This document shows, piece by piece, positions 60,201-64,000 of a stretch of DNA of 64,000 nucleotides. Origin of the DNA: Loripinus fragilis. Lineage: Eukaryota > Mollusca > Bivalvia > Lucinida > Lucinidae. The notes beneath the pieces were generated by a model that did no database searches, was not told the origin of the DNA, and saw nothing but the letters and a program-made list of their open reading frames with translations. The stretch covers positions 72,069,471 to 72,133,470 of the forward strand of contig OZ026527.1 of NCBI GenBank assembly GCA_964019695.1. Reading direction: 5' to 3'. Numbering within the stretch: position 1 is the first letter of the stretch; each line of letters begins with the position of its first letter. Both the position numbers and the translations under genes were made by a program.

Positions 60201-62996
60201 AACATTTTTCGAAAAAAAAATATTTTCTTTTTAAATCATTTGTAAAAAAAAGATTTAAGTTATGTTTTCACAATAAATATGTTCAGTACAGCTAAAAGCT
60301 TCATGAAACAGTGAATTATCTAATAAAACAGGTGTTCTTTTCTCTTGTTGGTAATTATTTGCGTCCCTCCAATAATTATATACAGATGATTTTTAACATA
60401 AATGCTGTTGTTTTGATACTGATAATTTGTTTAAATTTACGAAATTGGTAAAATGTGTACCTGAAGTTTAGTTTTTAATTGTGTTCTTGGAAAATAGAAA
60501 CATTATTTCTAAAATTAAAAAGATCAAAAGTTACAGAATATGCAGCTTTAAAACTGTCAATTTATTGTTGGAAATAATAATAACAATGATAATAATAATG
60601 AGGTAAAATCTCGTTAACTTAAAGTCTTAAAGATTAGACGTTTTCATTCGAATTATCAGTAGTTCGAATTATAGGGAGGTAGAAATAAAAGTCTATAGCC
60701 CAATAAATGATTGTTATCAATTTTGGCTCTAAATCAACATATTTTGGGGAGGGCAAAAGAAACGTCTCTCTGTTTGTTTATACAGACAGTAATAAAAAAT
60801 AGTTCATAAATAGGCCATATTCCCTGAATCAATTGTGTCCCAATTTTAATTCGAATTAGCAAGACTTTGAATAATCAGATTTTGAATTTTCAAGGATTTA
60901 TGGTATTAATAATAAGAAGAAGAATTAACTAATTAATATTGGCCCATAATGAGCTTGGTGCCTATTAAGAAACAAAGGCGAAATGGCGGACTCAGCGATT
61001 TGATAAAGGTACTCCTCTCCTGCTTTGAAAAAACGCACTTTAACACGGAGTGAATGCTGGTCACAATTTTGAACCAAATCATTTACCAAGAATCGGGGTT
61101 GAGTAAAGATTTATCTAGATCTATAGATAAGTCTTTAAGTCAGAGGCTTCAAAGCAAACCTCTTAATGTCCAATAGGTTAGCCCTCTGAGAGTAGCCCTC
61201 TGAGAGTGGCTGCGTTAACGTGTAAGCAATACAACAGATATAGAAGTTGATCCTTAGCGCATGACAAATATAGTTTCCAGGGGGCACGGTTGGCAGGATT
61301 TTTGAAGGGTCCCACTAGATATTGCTTAACATTAATTATTTAAACTGTGGGCCTCGCTAATTTGAAAGTTATTTCCATTCTAAGTTTACTGAATAGACAT
61401 GGCCAGTTTGGAATCCAGGGACATGATTGACAGGATTTATGTAGGGGACCACTTAACATTACTACAAAGTAAATATGTAAGTTAAGGCGCATGTGATCCT
61501 CGTCGAGAGAAACTCTGGCTTCCTGGTTTATGACAATGGCACACACAATTTCAGATCGTTAATCATGACAATTCGTAAGCGCAGAGATGCCCAATTTAAT
61601 GGTGTATGACTACTTCTTTAAAAGGCATCATCAAAATGGTCAGCAGAAGCTTTGCAATAAGCAAAATGATCATAAAGCATAAGTTAATGTCTAGAGAGGC
61701 TAGAGCTTATGCCACGTGTAGAAACCTTTATCCACATACTAGGAATCCTAGACATACATATAGATTTGATCTGTTGGTATTGGTCACCAAGTATAAATCT
61801 TACTATTTCATCATCTAGGCCAAAAACTATCATCGTGAAAAATGCTTTGTCCAAACTCCTAAGATATGTGCAAACGTCACCACTGAGTTGTTGTATAGCA
61901 TACCATAATATTGACTTATTTAAATTCAATAATATGCAATCATGGATACAACGATCCACTACATTGTCATAATTGGTACTGCATTGTGTGCAAGACACTG
62001 GATTACAAAAAGGATTACCAACAACTTTTGCTATCATATGTACACATGAAATACTAGCAGCAAGATAACAACAGTTTTCTTTAGAATAGATCCATAATAC
62101 ATGGGGTGAATACTCAGTATGTAACAGTCTGAATCTATCAAACTCTGGGGCAGATAGTCTAGTTTTCCAAGAGCTTAATTCTCTCTCATGTATCCGATGC
62201 TTAACTAAATGTTTTGATCTTATCTTAGATGGAAACGGGTTCGTTTTTTCATAGATGTTGAAGTGTACTGTAAGACCATATTTTTCCATAATTTTAAAAA
62301 TGTCCAGGATATAACCTTTTTGAGACACATTGTTAATTGTAAAAGAAGCTAGACGTCTATAGAAACAGTCATGTACCCAACAGTTGCTGATATTTCTGCA
62401 AAATTGTCCAAATAAAGTGAGCTTTCTGAAATCGATTTCTGATTCAATCGAATATATACCCAAAAGACTTAAAGCAGCACCAGTGCGTGACCTTATGCTT
62501 AATCCCTGCATGTATTTGACACAAAACATATGCGCCCTTTCTAGCAACATTAAATTACTTGCAGGTAATGAAGACCAAGTTTCGCATCCATAGAGGGCTT
62601 AAGGCAAAACAACAGACTCATAAGTCTTTTTGCAGTATAATGGGTGTAGACTTTTTTGAATGTATTAAACCACAGTTAACTTAGCTTAAGAAAGTACCTA
62701 TAATTTTATTGTTTGCTGCTTCCTTAAGGTTAATGTCAATACTGAGATATTTATTGCAATTGACGCCCAAGTGTTTATAATTCACATCTTCATTCAAAAC
62801 ATGTGGTCTTAATCGTCATTGCCTTTGTGTCTATCGTACTCAAACTTGGTCTCATTACAAACAAGCACAACAACTCATGTATCGCTAATATATACATACT
62901 TATATTTATATTGATATCCACGGAGTTAGGTTCCACTGGGACAGACTCTCCATGTCTCACAATCACGAAACACACAACAAACAGAGGAACTAACAT
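9124..62996 (-). CDS. Secreted chitin-binding / laminin-G-like matrix protein, 16 coding exons (gene-level entry)
   Basis: Joined CDS (minus, 5' to 3'): 62996-62900, 60097-59867, 57611-57564, 49520-49473, 47195-47112, 41314-41279, 35309-35100, 31665-31471, 28951-28754, 25663-25442, 24692-24543, 21522-21323, 17494-17300, 15679-15571, 13584-13496, 9237-9124; 2,226 nt, 741 aa plus stop. Each exon has AG/GT borders and the frame is kept through all junctions. Layout: signal peptide about 1-20; hexapeptide repeats 33-110; Gly/Pro linkers to 181; Cys-rich modules 182-251, 252-316, 317-382, 383-456 and 457-506; laminin-G-like fold about 507-712; Ala/Glu tail 713-741. ChtBD2 plus LamG is the pairing of mollusc Pif/BMSP shell matrix proteins, which bind chitin and mineral in the shell framework. 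I see no von Willebrand A domain, which those proteins have, so this is a relative or a different extracellular chitin-binding protein. The structure is direct reading. The biomineral role is inference. Further small phase-1 exons could have been missed. Confidence 0.82.
10203..10248. repeat. Short near-perfect hairpin
   Basis: 20-nt arms (AAATCCAGATGAGACGGCTC against its inverse with one mismatch) around a 6-nt loop. Confidence 0.85.
11585..12786 (+). repeat. Dispersed repeat copy A (partner 43380-44330)
   Basis: Shares blocks in the same order with 43380-44330, for example GAAACAGTCTCTGAAGATG and AAATAAACATGAAACATGTC, but is split by an unrelated repeat at about 12303-12645. Both copies end at an acceptor-like TTGCAGGGAT; only the other copy continues into an ORF. 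Confidence 0.7.
13496..13584 (-). CDS. Exon 15: laminin-G-like domain, GDC element
   Basis: Acceptor GTGAATTTCAG before 13584; perfect donor GTAAGT at 13495; 89 nt, phase 1 to phase 0 (aa 675-704). Reads [16 protein letters not shown] then GYVGDLAK: the IG(D/N)C cysteine and the GYVG-D turn lead to the last strand of a LamG fold, completed by exon 16. Confidence 0.85.
13657..13878. mobile_element. MITE with GGCATG..TTTCC termini
   Basis: Ends are inverted: GGCATGGGGTTTCCAACGATG at the left and ATTGCTGGAAATCACATGCC at the right. Further copies: 20739-20885, 35352-35590 and 46733-46960 (all with both or most ends), partial at 49545-49580 and 51355-51470. Confidence 0.75.
13946..14190. mobile_element. 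MITE with GGCCTCG..GAAAACCTGTCTTCGGGG termini
   Basis: Left end CAAAACCTGTCTTCGGGGTT and right end its inverse (CCCCGAAGACAGGTTTTC then GCGGCCCA). The interior carries GCAGGCTGGTCTGCGC-type palindromes. Same family at 28484-28728 and a decayed copy at 9429-9649. Confidence 0.75.
15571..15679 (-). CDS. Exon 14: laminin-G-like domain, GKW strand
   Basis: Acceptor TTTTCAATTTCAG before 15679; donor GTAGGT at 15570; 109 nt, phase 0 to phase 1 (aa 639-674). Starts [18 protein letters not shown], the G-x-W-N strand that is a hallmark of LamG domains, followed by a loop ending QYGKLSG. Confidence 0.85.
15680..17299. other. Intron 13: nothing coding seen
   Basis: Small hairpin repeat at 16340-16395 and fragments of the dispersed repeat ending in TGGTACTTGATTG (16390-16480; related sequence in reverse at 5950-6130). 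No exon found. Confidence 0.5.
17300..17494 (-). CDS. Exon 13: laminin-G-like domain, central strands
   Basis: Acceptor ATATATTTTCAG before 17494; donor GTAAGA at 17299; 195 nt, phase 0 to phase 0 (aa 574-638). Starts [18 protein letters not shown] and contains [16 protein letters not shown] and QILLKTDIS, alternating hydrophobic strands as in LamG folds. A basic GKKK cluster and an SNC cysteine are notable. An antisense plus-strand ORF here is a shadow. Confidence 0.85.
17495..21322. other. Intron 12: repeats only
   Basis: Contains the inverted partner (18350-19345) of the 3.6 kb repeat, the second copy of the 600 bp dispersed repeat (about 19935-20560) and a MITE (20739-20885). Confidence 0.55.
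21323..21522 (-). CDS. Exon 12: start of laminin-G-like domain
   Basis: Acceptor TTCCTTATTTCAG before 21522; donor GTAAGT at 21322; 200 nt, phase 1 to phase 0 (aa 507-573). Opens [13 protein letters not shown] and contains [16 protein letters not shown], a beta-strand pattern typical of concanavalin-like (LamG_3) folds. The phase change from 1 to 0 marks the passage from shuffled Cys-rich modules into one domain split over several exons. Confidence 0.83.
22197..22926. mobile_element. Foldback/palindromic element (about 730 bp)
   Basis: The two halves are imperfect inverse copies: outer ends AAAGGATATTGCTTT and AAAAGCAATATCCCTTT, then matching blocks such as CTTATCAGTCGTTTT/AAAACGACTGATAAG, CTTCCTGG/CCAGGAAG and ATACTGGG/CCCAGGAT. 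No ORF, so non-autonomous. Confidence 0.75.
23125..23180. repeat. Hairpin
   Basis: Arms CTCTTAAAGGAAATAATTTG and its near inverse around CTCCCTCTGGGAG. A related sequence recurs at about 47785-47830. Confidence 0.8.
23335..23650. mobile_element. Composite palindromic element
   Basis: Inner inverted arms carry TCTTTTGATATCAAG and GAGAACAC with TTCTCAAAGCC; the flank carries GATAAAG and GTGAGATAGACA. Sister copies: 29805-30135, 38335-38695 and partial 5070-5235. Confidence 0.65.
24543..24692 (-). CDS. Exon 11: short Cys-rich module 5
   Basis: Acceptor TTTTATATTGTAG before 24692; donor GTAAGT at 24542; 150 nt, phase 1 to phase 1 (aa 457-506). Reads DCHLKRV, then [33 protein letters not shown]. 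The PC-x-PG-x3-F-x4-C-x-C element resembles the truncated chitin-binding half that precedes the LamG domain in Pif/BMSP-type proteins. This resemblance is from memory of the family, not from an alignment. Confidence 0.83.
24693..25441. other. Intron 10: no feature seen
   Basis: 748 bp of AT-rich sequence between exons 11 and 10 without recognisable repeat or exon. The shortest Cys-rich-module intron of the gene. Confidence 0.5.
25442..25663 (-). CDS. Exon 10: chitin-binding (ChtBD2/CBM14-like) module 4
   Basis: Acceptor AACCTGTTGCAG before 25663; donor GTACAT at 25441; 222 nt, phase 1 to phase 1 (aa 383-456). Begins DSCLQG, then [43 protein letters not shown]. Same CC pair and C-x-C tail as exons 8 and 9, with a longer basic loop ([12 protein letters not shown]) before the pair. 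Easy to miss as an ORF because no ATG opens it. Confidence 0.85.
25664..28753. other. Intron 9: low-complexity and repeats
   Basis: Hairpin repeat 27530-27720 (GCTCAACTCAACTGAGC versus GCTCAGCTGAGTTGAGC ends; related to 6430-6570, 7085-7320 and 40440-40675) and the MITE 28484-28728 at the exon 9 donor. Short minus-strand ORFs at 26094-26705 lack coding character. Confidence 0.5.
28484..28728. mobile_element. MITE 25 bp from the exon 9 donor
   Basis: Termini TATGGGCCTCGACGTGAGAA and its inverse ending GCAGCCCATA, so a TA target duplication is likely. Same family as 13946-14190. It lies in intron 9 just past the exon 9 splice donor. Confidence 0.75.
28754..28951 (-). CDS. Exon 9: chitin-binding (ChtBD2/CBM14-like) module 3
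   Basis: Acceptor CATTATCATTTAG before 28951; donor GTATGT at 28753; 198 nt, phase 1 to phase 1 (aa 317-382). Begins DLCKSP, then [40 protein letters not shown]; same cysteine frame and CC pair as exon 8. A 245 bp MITE ends 25 bp beyond its donor. Confidence 0.87.
29127..29183. repeat. Near-perfect hairpin
   Basis: Inverted arms containing CATGAGAATCGTCTGC and its inverse, with almost no loop, lying inside a TTAACCCTTTAAGCGCCAA-type element (29050-29260). Confidence 0.85.
31263..31351. repeat. 41-bp-arm palindrome
   Basis: Left arm 31263-31303 and right arm 31311-31351 match as inverse complements with a single mismatch, separated by 7 nt. Arms begin AAACACTGGTACCCACCC and end GCAATTGGACC. 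Confidence 0.95.
31471..31665 (-). CDS. Exon 8: chitin-binding (ChtBD2/CBM14-like) module 2
   Basis: Acceptor CTTTATTTGCAG before 31665; donor GTATTT at 31470; 195 nt, phase 1 to phase 1 (aa 252-316). Pattern DVC-x15[18 protein letters not shown]12-C-VPDPTEE-C: six framework cysteines plus an adjacent pair, with the aromatic SCKQYWQC core typical of CBM14. CBM14 modules bind chitin outside the cell. The exon carries one whole module. Confidence 0.87.
32174..33484. mobile_element. Non-autonomous mariner-like TIR element, copy 1
   Basis: Begins TACGAGGGGGGTTCAATATG and ends ACATATTGAACGTCCCTCGTA in inverse orientation, bounded by TA. 1,311 bp. No intact transposase; the 103-codon ORF inside is not recognisable. 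Copy 2 at 57819-59125 is collinear along its length. Confidence 0.8.
34205..34295. repeat. ACTC-type tandem repeat
   Basis: CACTCACTCACTCACC-type units interrupted by CCCAGCCC, lying in the core of an inverted-repeat block. Confidence 0.85.
34722..34968. mobile_element. MITE with TTAACCCTTAAAGCGCCAA ends
   Basis: 19-bp TIRs in inverse orientation at both ends, 247 bp, with an inner palindrome (34834-34883) built on GTGGACCCAGAACAGACTG. Related: 49250-49466, 29050-29260, and inner palindromes alone at 13145-13205, 16340-16395 and 57350-57400. Confidence 0.85.
35100..35309 (-). CDS. Exon 7: Cys-rich module 1
   Basis: Acceptor TTTTTTTACAG before 35309; donor GTAAGT at 35099; 210 nt, phase 1 to phase 1 (aa 182-251). 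Begins [12 protein letters not shown] and continues with [25 protein letters not shown] and VQCGN: eight cysteines spaced roughly as in peritrophin-type modules, with an aromatic after the central Cys-His-Gly. More divergent than modules 2-4, so call it a ChtBD2-like module with caution. Confidence 0.82.
36396..36770. mobile_element. 375-bp MITE, copy 1
   Basis: TIRs TTAAAGCTGCATAGTCTGTA and its inverse at the right end. Interior AT-rich with the block GGAGGGACGCAAATAATTAC. Copies 2 and 3 at 37214-37589 and 60175-60551. Confidence 0.88.
37214..37589. mobile_element. 375-bp MITE, copy 2
   Basis: Same orientation as copy 1 and very similar in sequence, 444 bp away. Confidence 0.88.
38093..38205. 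repeat. Long stem-loop
   Basis: Arms of about 42 nt (ACTTTTATTTCATTGTTATT at the left, its inverse at the right) around a loop of about 28 nt; essentially perfect over the outer 40 positions. Confidence 0.9.
38335..38695. mobile_element. Composite palindromic element
   Basis: Most complete copy of this family: outer block with GCCTGATAAACGTTGTCTAT and GACGTTGCACG, then an inner palindrome bounded by TCTTTTGATATCAAG and its inverse. Confidence 0.7.
40018..40071. repeat. (TG/CG)n microsatellite
   Basis: Alternating purine-pyrimidine tract GCGTGTGTGCGTGCGTGCG continuing as TGTG; potential Z-DNA. Confidence 0.95.
41279..41314 (-). CDS. Exon 6: 36-nt mini-exon
   Basis: Acceptor TATTCACATTTAG before 41314; perfect donor GTAAGT at 41278; 12 codons, phase 1 to phase 1. 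Reads [13 protein letters not shown], a hydrophilic junction between the Gly/Pro linkers and the first Cys-rich module. Very short, so it rests on the splice signals and phase fit. It is the largest surrounding gap in the gene (6 kb on either side). Confidence 0.62.
43380..44328 (+). repeat. Dispersed repeat copy B, leading into an exon-like ORF
   Basis: Collinear with 11585-12786 over most of its length. Ends in an acceptor-like TTCTAATTGCAG directly before the ORF at 44329. It may be an intron of a duplicated gene piece. Confidence 0.65.
44329..44685 (+). pseudogene. Orphan terminal exon-like ORF, M13 (neprilysin-family) peptidase C-terminus-like
   Basis: 118 codons open from an acceptor-like AATTGCAG to TAA at 44685, with AATAAA 78 nt after the stop (44763). 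No ATG opens it, so it would be a last exon. It contains [14 protein letters not shown], then [14 protein letters not shown], then [20 protein letters not shown] and AYNSKYRL. M13 peptidases end with an AYxAY region, an NQ-x-FF-x-x-FA segment, a D-x-H-x-P-x-x-(F/Y)-R-V block and a final Cys-Trp. The order and spacing fit, but the conserved Cys residues and terminal Trp are missing and the catalytic HExxH and ExxxD motifs would lie in upstream exons I do not find. Likely a decayed or captured fragment. The family call is from remembered motifs and is uncertain. Confidence 0.4.
46350..46640. mobile_element. Palindromic element
   Basis: Inner arms GAATCTAACATTCGTGCTC / GAGCACTCATGTAAGATTC around a centre with AAAATGCTCGGCAAGCCTCG. 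Related copies 5395-5610 and 9660-9960. Confidence 0.7.
47112..47195 (-). CDS. Exon 5: Gly/Pro-rich collagen-like linker
   Basis: Acceptor TTTATCTTTTAG before 47195; donor GTATGT at 47111; 84 nt, phase 1 to phase 1. Encodes a Gly/Pro-rich stretch ([19 protein letters not shown]) ending in VETTTE. Glycine is frequent but not strictly every third residue, so it is a flexible linker rather than a true collagen helix. The TTT may be O-glycosylated (inference). Confidence 0.75.
47196..49472. other. Intron 4: SINE head and MITE
   Basis: Hairpin-related block (47700-47890), SINE head (48488-48545) and a decayed TTAAAC..TTGGGTTAA MITE (49250-49466) ending next to exon 4. No exon found. Confidence 0.5.
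49473..49520 (-). CDS. Exon 4: 48-nt mini-exon
   Basis: Acceptor TTACTTTTTCAG before 49520 and donor GTAAGG at 49472, both strong; phase 1 to phase 1. Reads [17 protein letters not shown]. The acceptor end of the exon and its polypyrimidine tract recur 79 bp upstream (49587-49615), giving a decoy acceptor (see findings). Confidence 0.72.
49508..49615. repeat. 79-bp partial duplication over the exon 4 acceptor
   Basis: TCTGATGGTTTCCCTGAAAA at 49508 recurs as TCTGATGATTTCCCTGAAAA at 49587, each followed by AAATGAG and a GCG(G/A)CATG start of a MITE. Confidence 0.85.
50640..50790. repeat. Nested palindrome with about 65-bp arms
   Basis: CACAGGAGCTTGAAGTTCG at the left and CGAACTTCAAGCTCCTGTG at the right, then CCAAAAGCTCAC / GTGAGCTTTTGG around the centre. 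Probably a MITE nested inside the larger element. Confidence 0.85.
51060..51332 (-). CDS. Unidentified coding-like exon inside the TIR element
   Basis: From an acceptor-like AACTTACTGCAG (after 51332) the minus strand is open to TAA at 51060: [20 protein letters not shown] followed by a stretch with balanced polar and hydrophobic content, ending AGLAKLSAF. Composition is protein-like (helical, mixed charge) unlike the low-complexity repeat ORFs around it. No family recognised. Could be the last exon of the short gene starting near 54976, or of a captured host gene. Confidence 0.35.
   Translation of the reverse strand, partial: QLTAEAQLGNVALRLALSERQFATAMQSRIDYKANMFLLEELDENYLDQREFKCHFLDILVGDLTQQAVFFALCISLTNLNAGLAKLSAF
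54463..54582. repeat. Poly-G tracts
   Basis: Two long G runs (about 11 and 24 nt) in a repeat family with GGGGTCCGG motifs (also around 52750-52860 and 53790-54010). Possible G-quadruplexes, but run length may be an assembly estimate. Confidence 0.85.
54728..54976 (-). pseudogene. Coding-like first exon with a frame break inside the TIR element
   Basis: ATG at 54976 in a textbook Kozak context (AAAGATGGCC), encoding [19 protein letters not shown], then a stop after 23 codons. A neighbouring frame then continues with a helical stretch ([20 protein letters not shown], then more Lys/Glu heptads) as far as a donor-like GTAAAC. This looks like a coiled-coil N-terminus with one frameshift, or two frames brought together by splicing. 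Product unknown. Confidence 0.3.
57564..57611 (-). CDS. Exon 3: 48-nt mini-exon
   Basis: Acceptor TTATTTCAG before 57611 and donor GTACGT at 57563; 16 codons, phase 1 to phase 1. Reads [17 protein letters not shown], continuing the Gly/Asp/Pro style of exon 2. Symmetric phase means it can be skipped without a frame change. Supported by splice signals, phase and composition rather than homology. Confidence 0.72.
57819..59125. mobile_element. Non-autonomous mariner-like TIR element, copy 2
   Basis: TIRs TACGAGGGGGGTTCAATATG and its inverse ending GCCCCTCGTA, TA at both borders, 1,307 bp, same orientation as 32174-33484 and collinear with it, with scattered substitutions and small indels. ORFs are not conserved between the copies. 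Confidence 0.8.
59340..59440. repeat. Short palindromic element
   Basis: CCTGATCAGACGCCGCG facing ACGGCGTCTGATCTG, followed by CACTGTTTGCCGATGTCCCA and AGGGACACTAGGCTT. Same family at 10434-10530, 24275-24385, 59700-59790 and 63340-63430. Confidence 0.85.
59867..60097 (-). CDS. Exon 2: Gly/Asp/Pro hexapeptide repeat region
   Basis: Acceptor CTTTCAATAG before 60097; donor GTCAGA at 59866; phase 1 to phase 1, 231 nt. Encodes about 12 degenerate six-residue units of the form (P/S/T/Q)-G-x-G-x-(D/E), for example [36 protein letters not shown]. An acidic residue recurs every sixth position. The low-complexity DNA (18 bp unit) gives long open shadows in other frames, including an Arg/Ser-rich one that is not a gene. 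Such Gly/Asp-rich linkers are common in extracellular mineral-associated proteins, but no function is proven. Confidence 0.8.
60175..60551. mobile_element. 375-bp MITE, copy 3 (inverted)
   Basis: Reverse orientation relative to the 36.4 and 37.2 kb copies; more diverged, with its left TIR damaged (AGACTAGATCTGTAAC). Right end GTTACAGAATATGCAGCTTT. Confidence 0.8.
61684..62805 (-). pseudogene. Non-LTR retrotransposon fragment (C-terminal part of the reverse-transcriptase ORF), 5'-truncated
   Basis: Minus strand. 62800-62700 encodes an NYKHLGV motif followed by [15 protein letters not shown], typical of the thumb region of non-LTR (LINE) polymerases. After stops and a frame break the open part (62594-61684) starts [15 protein letters not shown], then [16 protein letters not shown] and [20 protein letters not shown], the usual post-RT region of mollusc LINEs, and carries a C-x2-C near the end ([10 protein letters not shown]). 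The catalytic palm is absent and the reading frame is broken, so it is dead. It ends about 95 bp past the exon 1 donor. Confidence 0.75.
62900..62996 (-). CDS. Exon 1: signal peptide
   Basis: Starts exactly at ATG behind a strong acceptor (long pyrimidine run ending TTTCCAG), so a 5'UTR exon must precede it. Encodes [18 protein letters not shown] followed by a short polar stretch: a hydrophobic core of about 12 residues, then a likely cleavage after HGES. Ends in phase 1 at donor GTATGT (62899). An in-frame ATG further upstream at 63044 would put a polar stretch before the hydrophobic core and lies inside the predicted intron, so I reject it as the start. The retrotransposon remnant in intron 1 begins only about 100 bp past this donor. 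Confidence 0.8.
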
Positions 62997-63927
62997 CTGG
63001 AAAGGAAAACAAGCAGAACATTTAGTATTCGGTATTATAATCATGTCTTAAACAATTTTCCCTGGACCTCTCCTGGCACTGTCACGGGCATTAATACTCC
63101 TCCTTCATAGCAAAATACAATAGATACATAATCATAAGCGAGACTTCCTAATTGTAAGTATCGCGTAAAGATCATCGTCTTTTTTTAGCTTTTCTATGTG
63201 TTATTAATGGCTTTTTTATGAGTTACTCGCACTTTAAGAGATTCCATTATATGCGAATGCTATTCGTTTGGTCCATCACCAATTAAGGGGATGTCGTATT
63301 GTACATTTTTATTCTGATAGAAATTATGTTAAGTAAAGAGTGTAAAACCTGATCAGAGGCCGTGTGAAGCGGCTTCTGATCGGGTTCAGCACTGTTTGCA
63401 TATTACCCTACAAGGGACACTATACTTATATTTGTATACATGTATGTATGGGATGATTCTTATCTTTGTACCTGAGTATAGTACAACACCATCGGTTGCA
63501 TATTACATGTACCACTCTTTTAAAAGTGATCAAATTCACGTGAATCTGATCATCTGGCTTGTGCAAACTCGGAAGAGAGTGATCACCTCACATGATGATC
63601 TGTGTCTTTGCTGCTGGATTACAGGATGAACAGATGTCCTAATGATGTGGCATATATGTAAATGTTAACCTTTGTTCTAATGATTTGGCACTCATGTTAA
63701 TTTTAACCTTTGAAGATATTAAACTGTCTGGCGCTTGTAGCCATTTATCACAAACTTTTTGATTGTGGTATTTAAAAGTGTGATTTTTTGTATGATAATG
63801 TATTTAAATAGTGATTTTGCATGACAGATGACAGCACTTAAGGTGTTTTTATTTTAATTAAATTAGTTAAAAAATCACGAACTTGCTACTGTTTCATTGT
63901 CGTTAGTTAATCAGTTGCACACCTTAC
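62997..63927. other. Putative 5'UTR intron
   Basis: Between a donor at 63927 and an acceptor at 62997 on the minus strand. Contains a short palindromic element (63340-63430) and nothing coding. Confidence 0.4.
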
Positions 63928-64000
63928 CAGATGTCTGTTCAGTGAGGGCGCGGCTGTTCTCTTTGTCGCACGATCTCTAATAAACGAATTGCAATCATTT
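63928..64000 (-). other. Candidate 5'UTR exon (partial, runs off the window)
   Basis: On the minus strand the sequence ends in ACATCTG followed by GTAAGG, a good donor (intron from 63927). It sits 0.9 kb upstream of an acceptor that directly precedes the gene's ATG, so a spliced non-coding first exon is a simple explanation. The segment is also locally more GC- and CpG-rich than its surroundings. No TATA box or start site can be assigned. Inference from splice signals only. Confidence 0.35.

Larger units (their letters stand above)
60098..62899. other. Intron 1: MITE copy 3 and retrotransposon remnant
   Basis: MITE 60175-60551; otherwise unremarkable AT-rich sequence (60560-61680) up to the non-LTR fragment 61684-62805. 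Confidence 0.55.

Noticed and set aside
61606..61972. Plus-strand ORFs over the retrotransposon
   Set aside because: Antisense to the non-LTR post-RT coding region.
62790..63044. Start of the gene at the upstream in-frame ATG (63044)
   Set aside because: It would cross the strong acceptor before 62996 and place a polar stretch ahead of the signal sequence; the downstream ATG gives a standard signal peptide.

Overview
The window is AT-rich, intron-rich, repeat-dense animal DNA. The protein it encodes (chitin-binding modules plus a laminin-G-like domain, as in Pif/BMSP-type shell matrix proteins) and the dense short palindromic and TIR elements point to a mollusc, most likely a heterodont bivalve. 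The organism is inferred from content only. There are no operons, no CRISPR array and no intact tRNA or rRNA gene.

Main content: one large minus-strand gene that I assembled by hand from 16 coding exons. The start codon is at 62996 and the stop at 9126-9124. The CDS is 2,226 nt (741 aa) spread over about 54 kb. Every exon has an AG acceptor and a GT donor, and all phases agree across the 15 junctions. Order in the protein: signal peptide (exon 1); Gly/Pro/Asp-rich hexapeptide repeats (exons 2-3); short Gly/Pro-rich and linker exons (4-6); five Cys-rich modules (exons 7-11, of which 8-10 look like type-2 chitin-binding domains); a laminin-G/concanavalin-like domain (exons 12-16); and a short Ala/Glu-rich helical tail. 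A probable 5'UTR exon with a good donor lies at the right edge (63928 to beyond 64000), and an acceptor sits immediately before the ATG. The last codons and the stop lie in a tandem array of about 88 bp x 3 that continues into the 3'UTR.

Everything else is intron or flank, mostly mobile-element debris: a broken non-LTR retrotransposon in intron 1 (61.7-62.8 kb); two copies of a 1.3 kb mariner-like TIR element (32.2-33.5 and 57.8-59.1 kb); a 4.8 kb TIR element bounded by TTAA with two unidentified coding-like segments (50.36-55.16 kb); a trio of 375 bp MITEs; several families of palindromic or foldback elements; tRNA-derived SINE pieces; and microsatellites. On the plus strand, inside intron 5, an orphan exon-like ORF (44329-44685) resembles the C-terminal end of M13 (neprilysin-family) peptidases.

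Region by region: 1-8.8 kb is repeat-rich flank with no gene seen, except a possible poly(A) signal of a gene lying to the left. 9.1-25.7 kb encodes the LamG domain and the last Cys-rich modules. 25.7-35.3 kb encodes the central Cys-rich modules. 41-60 kb carries the short linker and repeat exons. 60-64 kb holds intron 1, the signal-peptide exon and the presumed 5' end.
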